Positions 42,991 to 52,156 of a stretch of DNA of 64,000 bases are shown piece by piece. Each line of letters opens with the position of its first letter. Position 1 is the first letter of the stretch. The stretch comes from Hellea sp. (lineage in GTDB: Bacteria > Pseudomonadota > Alphaproteobacteria > Caulobacterales > Maricaulaceae), in contig JAOIVW010000002.1 in the NCBI GenBank assembly GCA_028224375.1, positions 62,001 through 126,000 on the forward strand, written 5' to 3'. A program made the position numbers and the translations under genes. The notes beneath the pieces were generated by a model that was given only the letters and a program-made list of their open reading frames with translations, did no database searches and had not been told where the DNA came from.

Positions 42991-44430
42991 CTATTCCGCC
43001 GCAACTTTGGCGTCGGCGGCCATTTGCGCTTTGAGATATTTATGCATATGCGCGGCGGCGTCGCGGCCTTCGCGAATGGCCCAAACCACAAGACTGGCTC
43101 CGCGCACAATATCACCGGCGGCATAGACCCCGGGTAGGTTGGTTTCAAAAGTCAGCGGGTTCACGCGAAGTGTGCCCCAACGCGTGACAGTAATTTCGTT
43201 GGAAAGCGTTTTCATGTTTTCAGGACTAAATCCAAGAGCTTTAATGACGAGGTCAGCTTTGACATCAAAATCCGCGTCTTTAATCGCTTCTACGCTTTCA
43301 CGGCCTGAAGAATCTTTTTTGCCGAGACGCATTTTATCGGCGCGAACCGATGAAACCATGCCGCCATCATCATGGATGGCTTTTGGCGCAGCAAGCCATT
43401 CAAAGGTTACGCCTTCTTCTTGCGCATTTGCCGTTTCGCGGCGAGAGCCTGGCATGTTTTTATGATCGCGGCGATAGAGACAGGTCACAGATTTTGCGCC
43501 TTGCCTGACAGCCGTCCGCACGCAATCCATCGCCGTATCGCCGCCGCCAATAACGACAACATTTTTGCCTTCAGCCGTCTCGGCAGGAATTTTATCGCCG
43601 AGGCCGCGCTTATTAGAATTGATAAGGTAAGGCAGAGCGGGCGTAACGCCATTGGCCCCTGCGCCGGGGCAATCCAGATCACGGGCCTTGTAAACACCTG
43701 TCGCAATCAGAACGGCTTGATGCTTTTCACGTAGCTTATCAAAGGTAATATCCGCGCCAACATCGCAATTTAAGACAAATTCAATCCCGCCCTCTTCAAG
43801 ACGTTTAGTCCGTCGCTGTACAATCTCTTTGTCCAGCTTGAAATTGGGAATGCCATATATCAATAGGCCGCCTGCACGGTCATGGCGGTCATAAACGGTA
43901 ACCTGCCACCCCAGCTCGCGGAGTTGCTCTGCAGCAGCAAGGCCGGCAGGACCTGCGCCAATAATGCCGACAGAGAGCGGACGTTCTTTACGCGGTTTAA
44001 TCGGGGCGACCCAGCCTTCTTTCCAAGCCGTGTCCGTGAGGTATCGCTCAACAGAGCCAATGGTAACAGTGCCGTGGCCTGATTGCTCAATGACGCAAGA
44101 CCCTTCGCAGAGGCGGTCCTGTGGACAAATACGGCCACAAATTTCCGGCATATTATTCGTTGCGGCAGAGACATGATAAGCTTCTTCAATACGGCCTTCG
44201 GCGGTTAGTTTCAGCCAGTCGGGAATATTATTGTCTAGCGGGCAATGGTTTTGGCAAAAGGGCACACCGCATTGCGAACATCGAGAGGCCTGTTCCTCGG
44301 CTTTTACGTCAATATAATCACCGTAAATTTCCAGAAAATCGTCTTTGCGCACAGCAGAATCGCGCTTTGCGGGCATATCCCGTTCGGTCTCCACGAATTG
44401 CAGCATTTTGGCAGATGGTTTCTTTGCCAT
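42991..44430 (-). CDS. gltD: glutamate synthase small subunit
   Basis: A 479-residue FAD/NADPH oxidoreductase. The N-terminus carries the 4Fe-4S cysteines (ASRCSQCGVPFCQNHCPLDNN). The first dinucleotide site is VGIIGAGPAGLAAAEQLRE, the second VVVIGGGDTAMDCVRTAV, and the C-terminus has GVYAAGDIVRGASLVVWAI. It supplies electrons to GltB. The start at 44430 follows GGAAAAG; a TTG four codons upstream overlaps that site. First gene of the gltD-gfa-gltB operon. Confidence 0.96.
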   Translation of the reverse strand: MAKKPSAKMLQFVETERDMPAKRDSAVRKDDFLEIYGDYIDVKAEEQASRCSQCGVPFCQNHCPLDNNIPDWLKLTAEGRIEEAYHVSAATNNMPEICGRICPQDRLCEGSCVIEQSGHGTVTIGSVERYLTDTAWKEGWVAPIKPRKERPLSVGIIGAGPAGLAAAEQLRELGWQVTVYDRHDRAGGLLIYGIPNFKLDKEIVQRRTKRLEEGGIEFVLNCDVGADITFDKLREKHQAVLIATGVYKARDLDCPGAGANGVTPALPYLINSNKRGLGDKIPAETAEGKNVVVIGGGDTAMDCVRTAVRQGAKSVTCLYRRDHKNMPGSRRETANAQEEGVTFEWLAAPKAIHDDGGMVSSVRADKMRLGKKDSSGRESVEAIKDADFDVKADLVIKALGFSPENMKTLSNEITVTRWGTLRVNPLTFETNLPGVYAAGDIVRGASLVVWAIREGRDAAAHMHKYLKAQMAADAKVAAE

Positions 44431-44778
44431 AATCTTTTCCAATGATTGATAATATCGAGCTTAATTTTGCGCCTTATAGACTTCGTCTTATATATATGTG
44501 AGTCTGAAACACAAGATGCGACAATTTGTCAAAAAAGGATAAAGTGAGTAAAATCGCGGATAAGGGAGTCTTTGTCTATCTTATTGTTTATTCTTAGTTT
44601 TTTTTGGAGTTATGCGGCTATTTTATCGGAATGGAAGAACCAAGCGTTATAAGTGCACCTTACTTATTTTTACCCTTATGGGGAGCAAGTACTATCACGC
44701 ACCATAATTCTCACCCTTTAGGTCATCTGGCCTGTGTAGCGTAAAGGTGCGTTAACTAAACAAGCCTAGACCCATTCT
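44431..44778. other. glt/uppP divergent intergenic region, no clear gene
   Basis: AT-rich leader DNA between gltD and uppP. It contains TATATATATG around 44492, a T-rich run at 44598-44606 and repeated CTTATT-type motifs. A 37-codon rightward frame starting ATGGAAGAACCAAGC (44631) ends just before uppP but has only a weak ribosome site. No terminator, riboswitch or tRNA is seen. Promoters for gltD and uppP must lie here, but I cannot place them with confidence. Confidence 0.4.
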
Positions 44779-45591
44779 ATGTCATGGCTCCACCTTGCAA
44801 TTCTGGCTATTATCCAAGGCCTCACTGAATTCTTACCGATTTCCAGTTCGGCGCATCTGATTCTGACGCCTCAGCTTTTGGGTTGGGACGCCGATCAAGG
44901 CCCCCTCATAGATGTGATGGCGCATTTTGGTTCGCTCTTTGCGGTGATGGCTTATTTTCGCAAAGACGTTGCCGGAATCATAAGCGGATTTTTTGATCTG
45001 CTCAGCCGTAAGCTGAACCGTAATTCTGCCCTCGCGCTTAACCTTATTATCGCAACGCCCCCGGCCATGGTGCTGGCCTTTCTCTTAAATCAGTTTGGTT
45101 ATGATATTCTCCTGCGTTCTCCATTGTTGATTGCCTTTACGACGATTATTTTTGGTATCCTCCTTTGGGTCTCGGATATTAAAGGCCGCGAGGAGAAAAC
45201 CACTGATGACTTAACGTGGAAAGGCGCCACTATTATGGGCTTTGCCCAAGCCTTAGCGCTTATCCCCGGCACGTCACGTTCAGGGATAACCATGACCACA
45301 GCGCGTTTCATGAATATGACACGAGAGGAAAGTGCGCGCTTTTCCATGTTGATGAGCCTCCCGATTATAGGAGCGGGCGGGTCATATGCGCTGCTCGAAT
45401 TGATGATAAAGCCAAGCGGCACGGCAGGGTTATCTGATGGGTTGATTGTGGCAGTGCTCTCATTCCTCGCGGCTTATGCCTGTATTGCGCTGTTTATGAA
45501 GTGGGTGTCTAAAATCGGTTTCTTCCCTTTCATGGTGTATCGTCTTCTCTTAGGCGCGGGTTTGCTTCTATGGATATTTTTAGGCGCTTGA
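44779..45591 (+). CDS. uppP: undecaprenyl-diphosphatase
   Basis: A 270-residue membrane enzyme that recycles undecaprenyl pyrophosphate for cell wall synthesis and gives bacitracin tolerance. Motif 1: IIQGLTEFLPISSSAHL near residue 12. Motif 2: LIPGTSRSGITMTTARFMNMTREESARFSMLMSLP near residue 160. About eight hydrophobic helices are visible. It is followed by a serine hydrolase gene after 79 bases; both may serve the envelope. Confidence 0.95.
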   Translation: MSWLHLAILAIIQGLTEFLPISSSAHLILTPQLLGWDADQGPLIDVMAHFGSLFAVMAYFRKDVAGIISGFFDLLSRKLNRNSALALNLIIATPPAMVLAFLLNQFGYDILLRSPLLIAFTTIIFGILLWVSDIKGREEKTTDDLTWKGATIMGFAQALALIPGTSRSGITMTTARFMNMTREESARFSMLMSLPIIGAGGSYALLELMIKPSGTAGLSDGLIVAVLSFLAAYACIALFMKWVSKIGFFPFMVYRLLLGAGLLLWIFLGA

Positions 45592-45670
45592 GCGTAGGTT
45601 AGGATTATTTAATGCGCCAAACTGCACAGTTCACTGGACGCAATATACTCGGTCTTTTAAGGGCTTTGAC

Positions 45671-46834
45671 ATGATGTCCCGCCTCATCTTTTCCGTGATC
45701 GCAAGCGCTTTATTTACGTTCAATGCTTTTGCCAATGTCTCTACTCAGGCGCGTGAGCCGGGTGTTGATATTGCTGAGCTAGATAAACGTGCCAGTCAGC
45801 TCATGCATCAACTCGAAATGGTGGGTATGTCCATCGCCGTTGTCGAGGACGGCAAAATGACATGGGCCAAAGGTTACGGCGAAACCCTGCGCGATTCAAA
45901 TATGCTCGTGACGCCCGATACTGTTTTTCGCTGGGCTTCCGTCTCCAAAGGTGTGGCCGCCGCGACCGTTTTATCCCTTGAAGACGATGGCCTCGTTTCA
46001 TTAGCTGACCCAGCGAAATTATATGCGGATTCTTTGGAGCTTCCGGCCTCCGAGAAATCTATCTCCATTGAAGAGCTCCTCTCTCACCGCGTCGGGATTG
46101 TGCGCAATGCTTATGATACGCGCATTGAAGGCGGGAAGGCGGCCAAGGACATTCGCCGCTCACTCAAAGAGCTGAAATATTTATGTGAGCCGGGCACCTG
46201 TCATACTTATCAAAATGCCGCTTATGATGCCTCCTCTGAAATCGTCGAAAACGTGACGGGCATGCCTTATAAAGCGGTTGTCCAAGACCGCATCTTTGGC
46301 CCGCTCGGCATGACGACGGCCAGCACCACGCTGAAGGGATTGCAAAGATCTAAATCCTGGGCGCGTCCTCATGGTCGCCACGGCAGCCGTATTAACCGCG
46401 TCAAAGAAACCTATTACCGCGTACCTGCAGCGGCCGGTGTGAACAGCTCCGTTAAAGACCTCGCTAAATGGATGACGGCGCAAATGCCGGCTGAGGAGAA
46501 AATCCCCGCGGCGCAGCTGACCAAGATGCAAACCTCCTATGTGAACACGCCGCGTGAACAGCGCTATATGCGCCGTAAATTTGGCGCACTTGAAAATGCC
46601 CATTACGGTCTGGGCTGGCGAACTTACACATATGCAGGACACAAAGTCATTGGCCATCGCGGCGGCGTTCAAGGTTACCGCGCACTTGTTTTGTTTGATC
46701 CTGAAAAACGCTCCGGCATCGCCATGATGTGGAACAGTCCCCATAGCCGCCCAATAGGGCTACAGCTCGAATTTATGGATCAGCTTTACGGCCTTCCGAA
46801 ACGCGATTGGCTAAGGCTCAATAAGAAGAGCTAG
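45671..46834 (+). CDS. secreted serine hydrolase, class C beta-lactamase fold
   Basis: A 387-residue protein with a signal peptide (cleaved near ALFTFNAFA/NV) and the SxxK nucleophile RWASVSKGVAA (Ser90, Lys93), a YxN-type motif in CHTYQNAAYD, and HRGGVQGYRALVLFDPE as the third box (HxG type). The family includes beta-lactamases, DD-peptidases and esterases; the HRGG box is more typical of esterase or DD-peptidase-like members than of true AmpC. The substrate is unknown. It has two adjacent ATGs (45671, 45674). Confidence 0.87.
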   Translation: MMSRLIFSVIASALFTFNAFANVSTQAREPGVDIAELDKRASQLMHQLEMVGMSIAVVEDGKMTWAKGYGETLRDSNMLVTPDTVFRWASVSKGVAAATVLSLEDDGLVSLADPAKLYADSLELPASEKSISIEELLSHRVGIVRNAYDTRIEGGKAAKDIRRSLKELKYLCEPGTCHTYQNAAYDASSEIVENVTGMPYKAVVQDRIFGPLGMTTASTTLKGLQRSKSWARPHGRHGSRINRVKETYYRVPAAAGVNSSVKDLAKWMTAQMPAEEKIPAAQLTKMQTSYVNTPREQRYMRRKFGALENAHYGLGWRTYTYAGHKVIGHRGGVQGYRALVLFDPEKRSGIAMMWNSPHSRPIGLQLEFMDQLYGLPKRDWLRLNKKS

Positions 46835-46884
46835 TTCCTTTATTTTATCCTCTGTGATAGGCCTAAGCTATTCAGGAGGGTCTT

Positions 46885-47238
46885 ATGCGTTACATCCAAG
46901 GTTTTATCGTTCCTGTGCCTAAGGCGAAAAAAGAAGCCTATATTAAACTCGCGGCAGCCTCGGGCCCGATTTTCCAAGAATATGGCGCAGTTCGTATTGT
47001 CGAAAGCTGGAGTGAAAACACACCCGACGGCAAAGTCACTGATTTCAAAAAGGCCGTCAAAGCAGAGTCAGACGAAGCCGTTGTTTTCTCCTGGATTGAA
47101 TGGCCTGACAAAGCGACATGTGATGCCGCCACTAAAAAGATGGAAAGCGATCCGAGATGGGCGGCGATGGGCGATATGCCTTTCGATGGCAAGCGCATGA
47201 AATATGCCGGCTTTGATTCGATATTTGAATCCTCATAA
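46885..47238 (+). CDS. DUF1428 domain protein (dimeric alpha/beta barrel)
   Basis: A 117-residue protein matching DUF1428: YIQGFIVPVPKAKKEAYIKLA at the start, FSWIEWPDKATCDAATKKMESDPRW in the middle and DMPFDGKRMKYAGFDSIFES at the end. The fold is a ferredoxin-like dimeric barrel; the function is unknown. AGGAGG precedes the ATG. It ends at a strong hairpin terminator. Confidence 0.9.
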   Translation: MRYIQGFIVPVPKAKKEAYIKLAAASGPIFQEYGAVRIVESWSENTPDGKVTDFKKAVKAESDEAVVFSWIEWPDKATCDAATKKMESDPRWAAMGDMPFDGKRMKYAGFDSIFESS

Positions 47239-47239
47239 A

Positions 47240-47265
47240 AAAACCCGCTTCAGTGAGCGGGTTTT
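47240..47265. terminator. bidirectional terminator, DUF1428 / etfA
   Basis: AAAACCCGCT and AGCGGGTTTT form a 10-bp stem with loop TCAGTG. The A-run before and T-run inside make it usable from both strands, fitting the convergent genes on each side. Confidence 0.88.
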
Positions 47266-47294
47266 GAAATTTTAACATTTGGTATCAAGAAAGT

Positions 47295-47345
47295 CATCTT
47301 CGCAAACCTGCTTCGCAGGTAAACCGCTCAGCGGTTACGAAGATG
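47295..47345. repeat. 51-nt three-way-junction sequence (two hairpins inside a closing stem)
   Basis: The closing stem is CATCTTCG (47295-47302) with CGAAGATG (47338-47345). Inside lie two perfect 6-bp hairpins: ACCTGC/GCAGGT with loop TTC, and AACCGC/GCGGTT with loop TCA. All 20 base pairs are Watson-Crick, so the sequence folds into a three-way junction on either strand. It starts 30 bases after the DUF1428 terminator and ends 4 bases before the etfA stop. It may be a REP-like mobile palindrome unit or an RNA end structure for etfA. Confidence 0.7.
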
Positions 47346-47348
47346 GAG

Positions 47349-48290
47349 TTAATACCCCGCCTTCTCCAATTCCGCCTCAAATTCAGGAAGCGCTTTAAAC
47401 AAATCCGCGACCAAGCCGTAATCGGCGACTTGGAAAATTGGCGCGTCTTCGTCTTTATTGATAGCGGCGATGACTTTACTGTCTTTCATGCCTGCTAAAT
47501 GCTGGATAGCGCCGGAGATGCCGACCGCGATGTAAAGCGCAGGGGCAACGGCTTTACCCGTCTGGCCGACTTGCCAATCATTCGGGACATAGCCCGCATC
47601 CACAGCGGCGCGAGAGGCGCCCATAGCCGCGCCGAGCTTATCAGCAATACCTTCAATGAGTTTGAAGTTCTCGCCTGAGCCCATGCCGCGTCCGCCGGAG
47701 ATAACAACCTTAGCGGCGGTCAATTCAGGACGGTCAGATTTGGTAAGTTCTTCGCTTACATATTCAGATTTGAAAGGCCCAGCCGGATCGCCGATAGCTT
47801 CAACAGAGGCAGAGCCGCCATCTCCAGCCGCAGCAAAGGCGGTGGTCCGAACGGTGACAACTTTCTTGGCATCGCTCGATTTCACAGTCGCCATAGCATT
47901 ACCGGCATAGATCGGGCGCACAAATGTATCCGCGCCTTCAACGCCTGTGACGGAGCTGATTTGCTGCACGTCAAGCTTTGCGGCAACGCGCGGCATATAG
48001 TTTTTATGCGTCGTCGTGTCGGGCGCGACAACAGCATCATAACCGTCCATTAGCGGGACAATAACCGCTTGCATGGATTCGGCGAGTTGACGCTCAAGCG
48101 TGGCATGGTCACATGTCAAAACTTTGCGCACGCCCGCAACTTTCGCAGCCTCGGCAGCGACATCTTTGACGCCTTTACCGGCCACAAGCAGATCGACATC
48201 TTTGCCCATCTTCGCAGCGGCGGTGACGGTTTTATGCGTCGCGTCTTTAAGGGATTTATTATCGTGTTCAGCAATAACAAGAATAGCCAT
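47349..48290 (-). CDS. etfA: electron transfer flavoprotein alpha subunit
   Basis: A 313-residue FAD-binding subunit. The C-terminal domain shows [49 protein letters not shown] and [41 protein letters not shown]. With EtfB it passes electrons from acyl-CoA dehydrogenases to the ubiquinone pool. The ATG overlaps the etfB TAA (TAATG). The enoyl-CoA hydratase and thioesterase in the window fit the same fatty-acid metabolism. Confidence 0.96.
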   Translation of the reverse strand: MAILVIAEHDNKSLKDATHKTVTAAAKMGKDVDLLVAGKGVKDVAAEAAKVAGVRKVLTCDHATLERQLAESMQAVIVPLMDGYDAVVAPDTTTHKNYMPRVAAKLDVQQISSVTGVEGADTFVRPIYAGNAMATVKSSDAKKVVTVRTTAFAAAGDGGSASVEAIGDPAGPFKSEYVSEELTKSDRPELTAAKVVISGGRGMGSGENFKLIEGIADKLGAAMGASRAAVDAGYVPNDWQVGQTGKAVAPALYIAVGISGAIQHLAGMKDSKVIAAINKDEDAPIFQVADYGLVADLFKALPEFEAELEKAGY

Positions 48291-49039
48291 TATATCACTC
48301 CTGCTTCATTTTTAAGTTTATCAACAAGCTGCGCGGCATCTTCGACTTTGATACCGGCTTTACGTGCTTCTGGCTCTGTGACTTTCACAGTCTTGAGGCG
48401 CGGCTTTGTGTCTACGCCGTAATCAGCAGGTGTCTTGGCATCAATCGGCTTTTTCTTGGCCTTCATGATATTAGGCAGAGAGGCATAGCGCGGCTCGTTA
48501 AGACGTAAGTCTGTGGTCACAATGGCGGGCATTGTCAGCTTAACCGTCTGTAAGCCGCCATCGACTTCTTTGACGACGGTCATGTCAGAACCCGCAAGTT
48601 TCATAGAATTAGCCGCAGAGCCAATCGGCCAATCAAGGAGCGCGGCGAGCATACCGCCCGTTGCGCCGTAATCATTATCAATCGCTTGCTTGCCGAGGAT
48701 AACCAGCTCCGGCTTTTCTTCGTCGCAAATCGCTTTGAGGATTTTCGCAATAGCCAGCGGCTCAAGGTCTTCATCCGTTTCCACATGAATGCCGCGGTCC
48801 ATACCCATGGCTAGTCCTGTGCGGATTGTTTCTTGCGCCTTGGACGGGCCGATAGAGACGACAACAGTTTCTGACGCTGTTCCGGCTTCTTGCATCTTAA
48901 CGGCCTGCTCGACGGAAATTTCGTCAAACGGGTTCATGGACATTTTCACATTGGCCAGGTCAACGCCGGAATTATCCGATTTTACGCGGGCCTTTACATT
49001 GTAATCAAGCACGCGCTTGACGGGAACAAGGACTTTCAT
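48290..49039 (-). CDS. etfB: electron transfer flavoprotein beta subunit
   Basis: A 249-residue AMP-binding subunit starting [20 protein letters not shown]. It contains [41 protein letters not shown] and the family tail with [20 protein letters not shown] lies 6 bases before the ATG at 49039. First gene of the etfBA operon, coupled by TAATG. Confidence 0.96.
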   Translation of the reverse strand: MKVLVPVKRVLDYNVKARVKSDNSGVDLANVKMSMNPFDEISVEQAVKMQEAGTASETVVVSIGPSKAQETIRTGLAMGMDRGIHVETDEDLEPLAIAKILKAICDEEKPELVILGKQAIDNDYGATGGMLAALLDWPIGSAANSMKLAGSDMTVVKEVDGGLQTVKLTMPAIVTTDLRLNEPRYASLPNIMKAKKKPIDAKTPADYGVDTKPRLKTVKVTEPEARKAGIKVEDAAQLVDKLKNEAGVI

Positions 49040-49250
49040 ATGGGTCTCCAAATTTGGGGAAGTGTCTAACTCTCTCTATAGGTGATATCCATATGCGATA
49101 GATGGCAAGAGAAAACAAGTCGCGCTATCGTGATTAATATGCACTTTGTTGCATATGGCTATATGCGCCATCATGACCTGCGCAGGGGATAACGCTCACG
49201 CAAGAGGGCTTTTGCGCGTTATTCAGAACGTCAATGCACATTTGGCAGGG

Positions 49251-49841
49251 TTAGTCCGGAGAAAGCGGCGCGCCGCATAGCGCGATAATCTGCGCCGCCG
49301 CTTTGTCGGTAATCAGGCTTAGAAAGCGCGGACAGAAGCGAACATGAACCTTTACGGGCAGAATATGAGAGAGGCGCAGAGCGTAATATCTAGCGCGGCG
49401 AGAGCTCATGCCGCGAATCAAATATTGGCGGATAAAGTGAACCGAATAGCGGCTGACGGGCATAATACCCCGCGCCTGCCGTGCGCCCAATCGGCGATCG
49501 TGCCGCAGCTCTTGTATTTTGTGTTTCTTTACAGCAGGCTTTGAAGCGGCAGAGTCTAGGCTCACAGCTTTTGCTGCCATGGCTTTCGCAGCGGCAGCTT
49601 TTCTGCGCCGCGCCATTTGATAAGGCGTATAAATATCACGCAATTGAGTAGAGCCTAAAAGCCCCTGCGCCAAAAAGGTGCGGCGAGGCTTTATGCTCAA
49701 GGCACAAAGCTGCGAAATCCAAAGCCAAATCCGAAGCGCCAAATCAGCGCCCCAAAATTCATGGTTTGAAAATTCCGGCATAGCGCCGCTGACATCTCCA
49801 ACTTGGGAGGATGACGGGCTTATGTCTAACGCAGCGTTCAT
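49251..49841 (-). CDS. orphan basic protein, unknown function
   Basis: A 196-residue frame I do not recognise. It is rich in Arg, Ala and Lys with MARRRKAAAAKAMAAKA and KKHKIQELRHDRRLGARQARG in the middle, a hydrophobic patch ALRIWLWISQLCAL near residue 35, and three Cys. No signal peptide is seen and there is no clear ribosome site before the ATG. It could bind nucleic acid, or the frame could be a chance open frame; I judge it more likely real because of its length and lack of any competing ORF. Confidence 0.45.
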   Translation of the reverse strand: MNAALDISPSSSQVGDVSGAMPEFSNHEFWGADLALRIWLWISQLCALSIKPRRTFLAQGLLGSTQLRDIYTPYQMARRRKAAAAKAMAAKAVSLDSAASKPAVKKHKIQELRHDRRLGARQARGIMPVSRYSVHFIRQYLIRGMSSRRARYYALRLSHILPVKVHVRFCPRFLSLITDKAAAQIIALCGAPLSPD

Positions 49842-50177
49842 TTAAACAACATAACCCCAAACGGAGGACCATGAATTGAATTGTGTGTTTTTCAGGTAAG
49901 GCGTTGGAAATGTTGGGGTTTTGGTTTTGGGGAGTGAGGATAGACCGTAAAGTACCGTACCTTATTCCCGTTATTACAAGACTTGTTCTTGTAATCCATC
50001 CTCATTGCGGGCGTTATCACAGTGGCTCAAACATGCTCCATCTAAGCCGCTAAGTTGAGAGGCTGTTTGCGCCTAATAAAGGTCGCCGTCAAAAAATCCC
50101 TCAAGTTTTGCGCTTATAGTATCTCTTCATATTGCTAATACCGCTGTCCTGATATCGTTTAAGCAGCGCGGTAAAAC
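49842..50177. other. intergenic region with an 8-bp inverted repeat
   Basis: No gene seen. ATTACAAG (49973-49980) and CTTGTAAT (49988-49995) form an inverted repeat with loop ACTTGTT. A short GTACCGTACC motif lies just upstream (49952-49961). Leftward readthrough from the small membrane protein gene would pass here, but there is no T-run, so a regulator site is as likely as a terminator. Confidence 0.35.
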
Positions 50178-50549
50178 CTACAGTGCGGGCTGGAAGAAGT
50201 GTATAAACCCAAAAAGCCCAATCACGAGAGACATGGCCAAGGATAAGTAGCATTTTGGAATGCCGTTTGACGTACGCGGGCAGACGGGTTCGTCCGAAAC
50301 AACTTCCCCAATCGTCCCTGCCGCAGCAAAGCCGAACACCGGGGTGAGCCCCGCCCAAAACAGCGGTGCGCTACCGAGGACAACCGAGATGACGATAGCG
50401 GCATAGGCCGCGAGAACGACATGGCAAATTGGGATAGGCCCAATCGCCGGGCATGTTTCGCGGCCTGTTGCGTGCCGCCAGCTAATATTGGCGACGGCCA
50501 GTGTGCCGAGCGACGCCGCTCCGATGATTAGCCACCCTGTAATGCTCAA
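50178..50549 (-). CDS. small membrane protein at the end of the FG-GAP operon
   Basis: A 123-residue protein with three or four hydrophobic segments (about 5-22, 43-62, 65-85, 100-120) and pairs of Cys in loops (RETCPAIGPIPICH, EPVCPRTSNGIPKCY). The start is TTG, overlapping the upstream TGA as TTGA, with GAAGAG nine bases before it. I do not recognise the family. The overlap shows that it is translated with the FG-GAP protein, so a partner role at the membrane is likely. Confidence 0.6.
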   Translation of the reverse strand: MSITGWLIIGAASLGTLAVANISWRHATGRETCPAIGPIPICHVVLAAYAAIVISVVLGSAPLFWAGLTPVFGFAAAGTIGEVVSDEPVCPRTSNGIPKCYLSLAMSLVIGLFGFIHFFQPAL

Positions 50550-52156
50550 CGCAATGTGCTCTTCAAATCGAGCATGCCGCCCTCAAAAGGTCCATCAAAG
50601 CTCTCAACGCTGCCGCCAACGCGTTGGACTTCCACACGCACCGCTTTGTTCTCGGCGAGCCCGAAGATGAGGATCGGTGAGCACTCGGATGACATTCCCT
50701 CGCCGTGAACGAGCCATTTCGACTGCGTCTTTCCCGTGTCGTCCGTCACCATGACTTTCGCGCCGGAAAAAGCGACCGTGTTGGGCAGACGAACCTTAAG
50801 CGAGGTTCCGCGACCGGGCTTGGACAGGAAGGCGACGGACCGTCCGGCGAGATTGACGTGGACGATGTCGGGGCGACCATTGCCGTTGAAATCCGCCACC
50901 AAGGGGGCGATCGAGAACCGCCGATTGACGACGCCGGCTTCCTTGCCGACAGCTGCAAACTCGCCGTTTTCCGTCTGGATCAGCAGGCGACAGGGAAGGC
51001 GTAACGCGGGCACCTTGTGAGGCGGCAGGTTCACGAAGTTTTCTGAAACGACGAGGTCTTCACGCCCATTCAGGTTGAAATCCGCGAACACGGCGCCCCA
51101 ACCGAATTCGTAATCGGCGAGCTTCGTCGCTACTGCCTCATCTGTGAACTTGAAGTCACCCTGGTTTTTGAACAGCAGCCATTTCCAATTTGATTCCTGA
51201 TCATCGCGCAAATCCCCGCGGATCATGAAATTGGGCGGCGTCGAGCCAACATTCGAGAAGAAGAAATCGACTTTACCGTCGCCGTCATAATCGCCGACGG
51301 CAATTCCCATCGGGTAGGCATAGGTCTCGCTGTTCGGGTTCTTGACCGGCTCGAATTGACCGTCGCCGAGATTGCGCCACGTCCGAACGTGGCCCGTATC
51401 GTGCGCCACGATAAGGTCATGGCGTCCGCTGTCGTCGACGTCGATAAAGACGGCCACGAATGTGTTGTGCGTCAGTTCAAGACCGGAAGACTTTGTGGCG
51501 TTGGTAAAGGTGTTGTCACCATTGTTGAGAAAGAGCTGGCTCGTCCCGCCGTATCCCGGCTTGTTGAATATGCTCTGCCCCTCAACCAGATCGCTGCGGA
51601 TATAGCCTGAGACGAACATGTCGAAGTGGCCGTTACCGTTGAGATCCGCGACCGTCACGCCGAGCGGGATTGTGTCGTCAGGCATTGCGGCGTCGAGCTT
51701 CTCTCCGACAAAGCGACCGCCCTGATTTTTATAAAGCCAGATGCCATCAGTGCGAAGCAAGATGAGGTCATCGAGCCCATTGCCATCTGTATCGAGGACG
51801 TTTGCCCCCATCGTGGCCACACCGTCGGCCTTGTCGATGCCGTGAGCCTCTACGGCGACGAACGCGGTGCCGTTGAAGCGGAAAAGGCCGTCTTGTTGTG
51901 AGCGCCCGCCGCCAAGAAATACGCATTCTCGTCCGTCACCCTCAATGTCGATGACCGCACCCGCCATGAAGGGCAGCGTTGTCTTGTTGTCGTGTTGATG
52001 TTCGAACGGGATTTCCGACCGCTCAAATGTGGGCAGCCAAGTATCGCCCAGCTTGACCTTATAGGGATCGCTTGCATCATATTTGGAACGGATCGCCACC
52101 GCTCCGGCCATCGCGGCAACCAACGCGGCAACACCGCCCAATATTTGGATAATCAT
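50546..52156 (-). CDS. FG-GAP/VCBS-repeat protein, CRTAC1/UnbV-like
   Basis: A 536-residue protein with an N-terminal membrane anchor or uncleaved signal (IIQILGGVAALVAAMAGAVAI) and at least six FG-GAP repeats carrying calcium-binding loops such as DTDGNGLDD, DLNGNGHFD, DVDDSGRHD, DYDGDGKVD, DFNLNGRED and DFNGNGRPD. The C-terminus resembles an ASPIC/UnbV segment. A seven-bladed integrin-like propeller outside the cell is expected. AAGGAG lies 6 bases before the ATG at 52156. It is coupled to genes on both sides (ATGA and TTGA). Confidence 0.85.
   Translation of the reverse strand: MIIQILGGVAALVAAMAGAVAIRSKYDASDPYKVKLGDTWLPTFERSEIPFEHQHDNKTTLPFMAGAVIDIEGDGRECVFLGGGRSQQDGLFRFNGTAFVAVEAHGIDKADGVATMGANVLDTDGNGLDDLILLRTDGIWLYKNQGGRFVGEKLDAAMPDDTIPLGVTVADLNGNGHFDMFVSGYIRSDLVEGQSIFNKPGYGGTSQLFLNNGDNTFTNATKSSGLELTHNTFVAVFIDVDDSGRHDLIVAHDTGHVRTWRNLGDGQFEPVKNPNSETYAYPMGIAVGDYDGDGKVDFFFSNVGSTPPNFMIRGDLRDDQESNWKWLLFKNQGDFKFTDEAVATKLADYEFGWGAVFADFNLNGREDLVVSENFVNLPPHKVPALRLPCRLLIQTENGEFAAVGKEAGVVNRRFSIAPLVADFNGNGRPDIVHVNLAGRSVAFLSKPGRGTSLKVRLPNTVAFSGAKVMVTDDTGKTQSKWLVHGEGMSSECSPILIFGLAENKAVRVEVQRVGGSVESFDGPFEGGMLDLKSTLR

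Noticed and set aside
44631-44744. 37-codon ORF before uppP
   Set aside because: Weak ribosome site and no recognisable feature; too short to support from a single sequence.
50101-50358. 85-codon leftward ORF overlapping the small membrane protein
   Set aside because: Different frame of the same region with unconvincing composition; the coupled frame 50178-50549 has better support through the TTGA overlap and clear hydrophobic segments.
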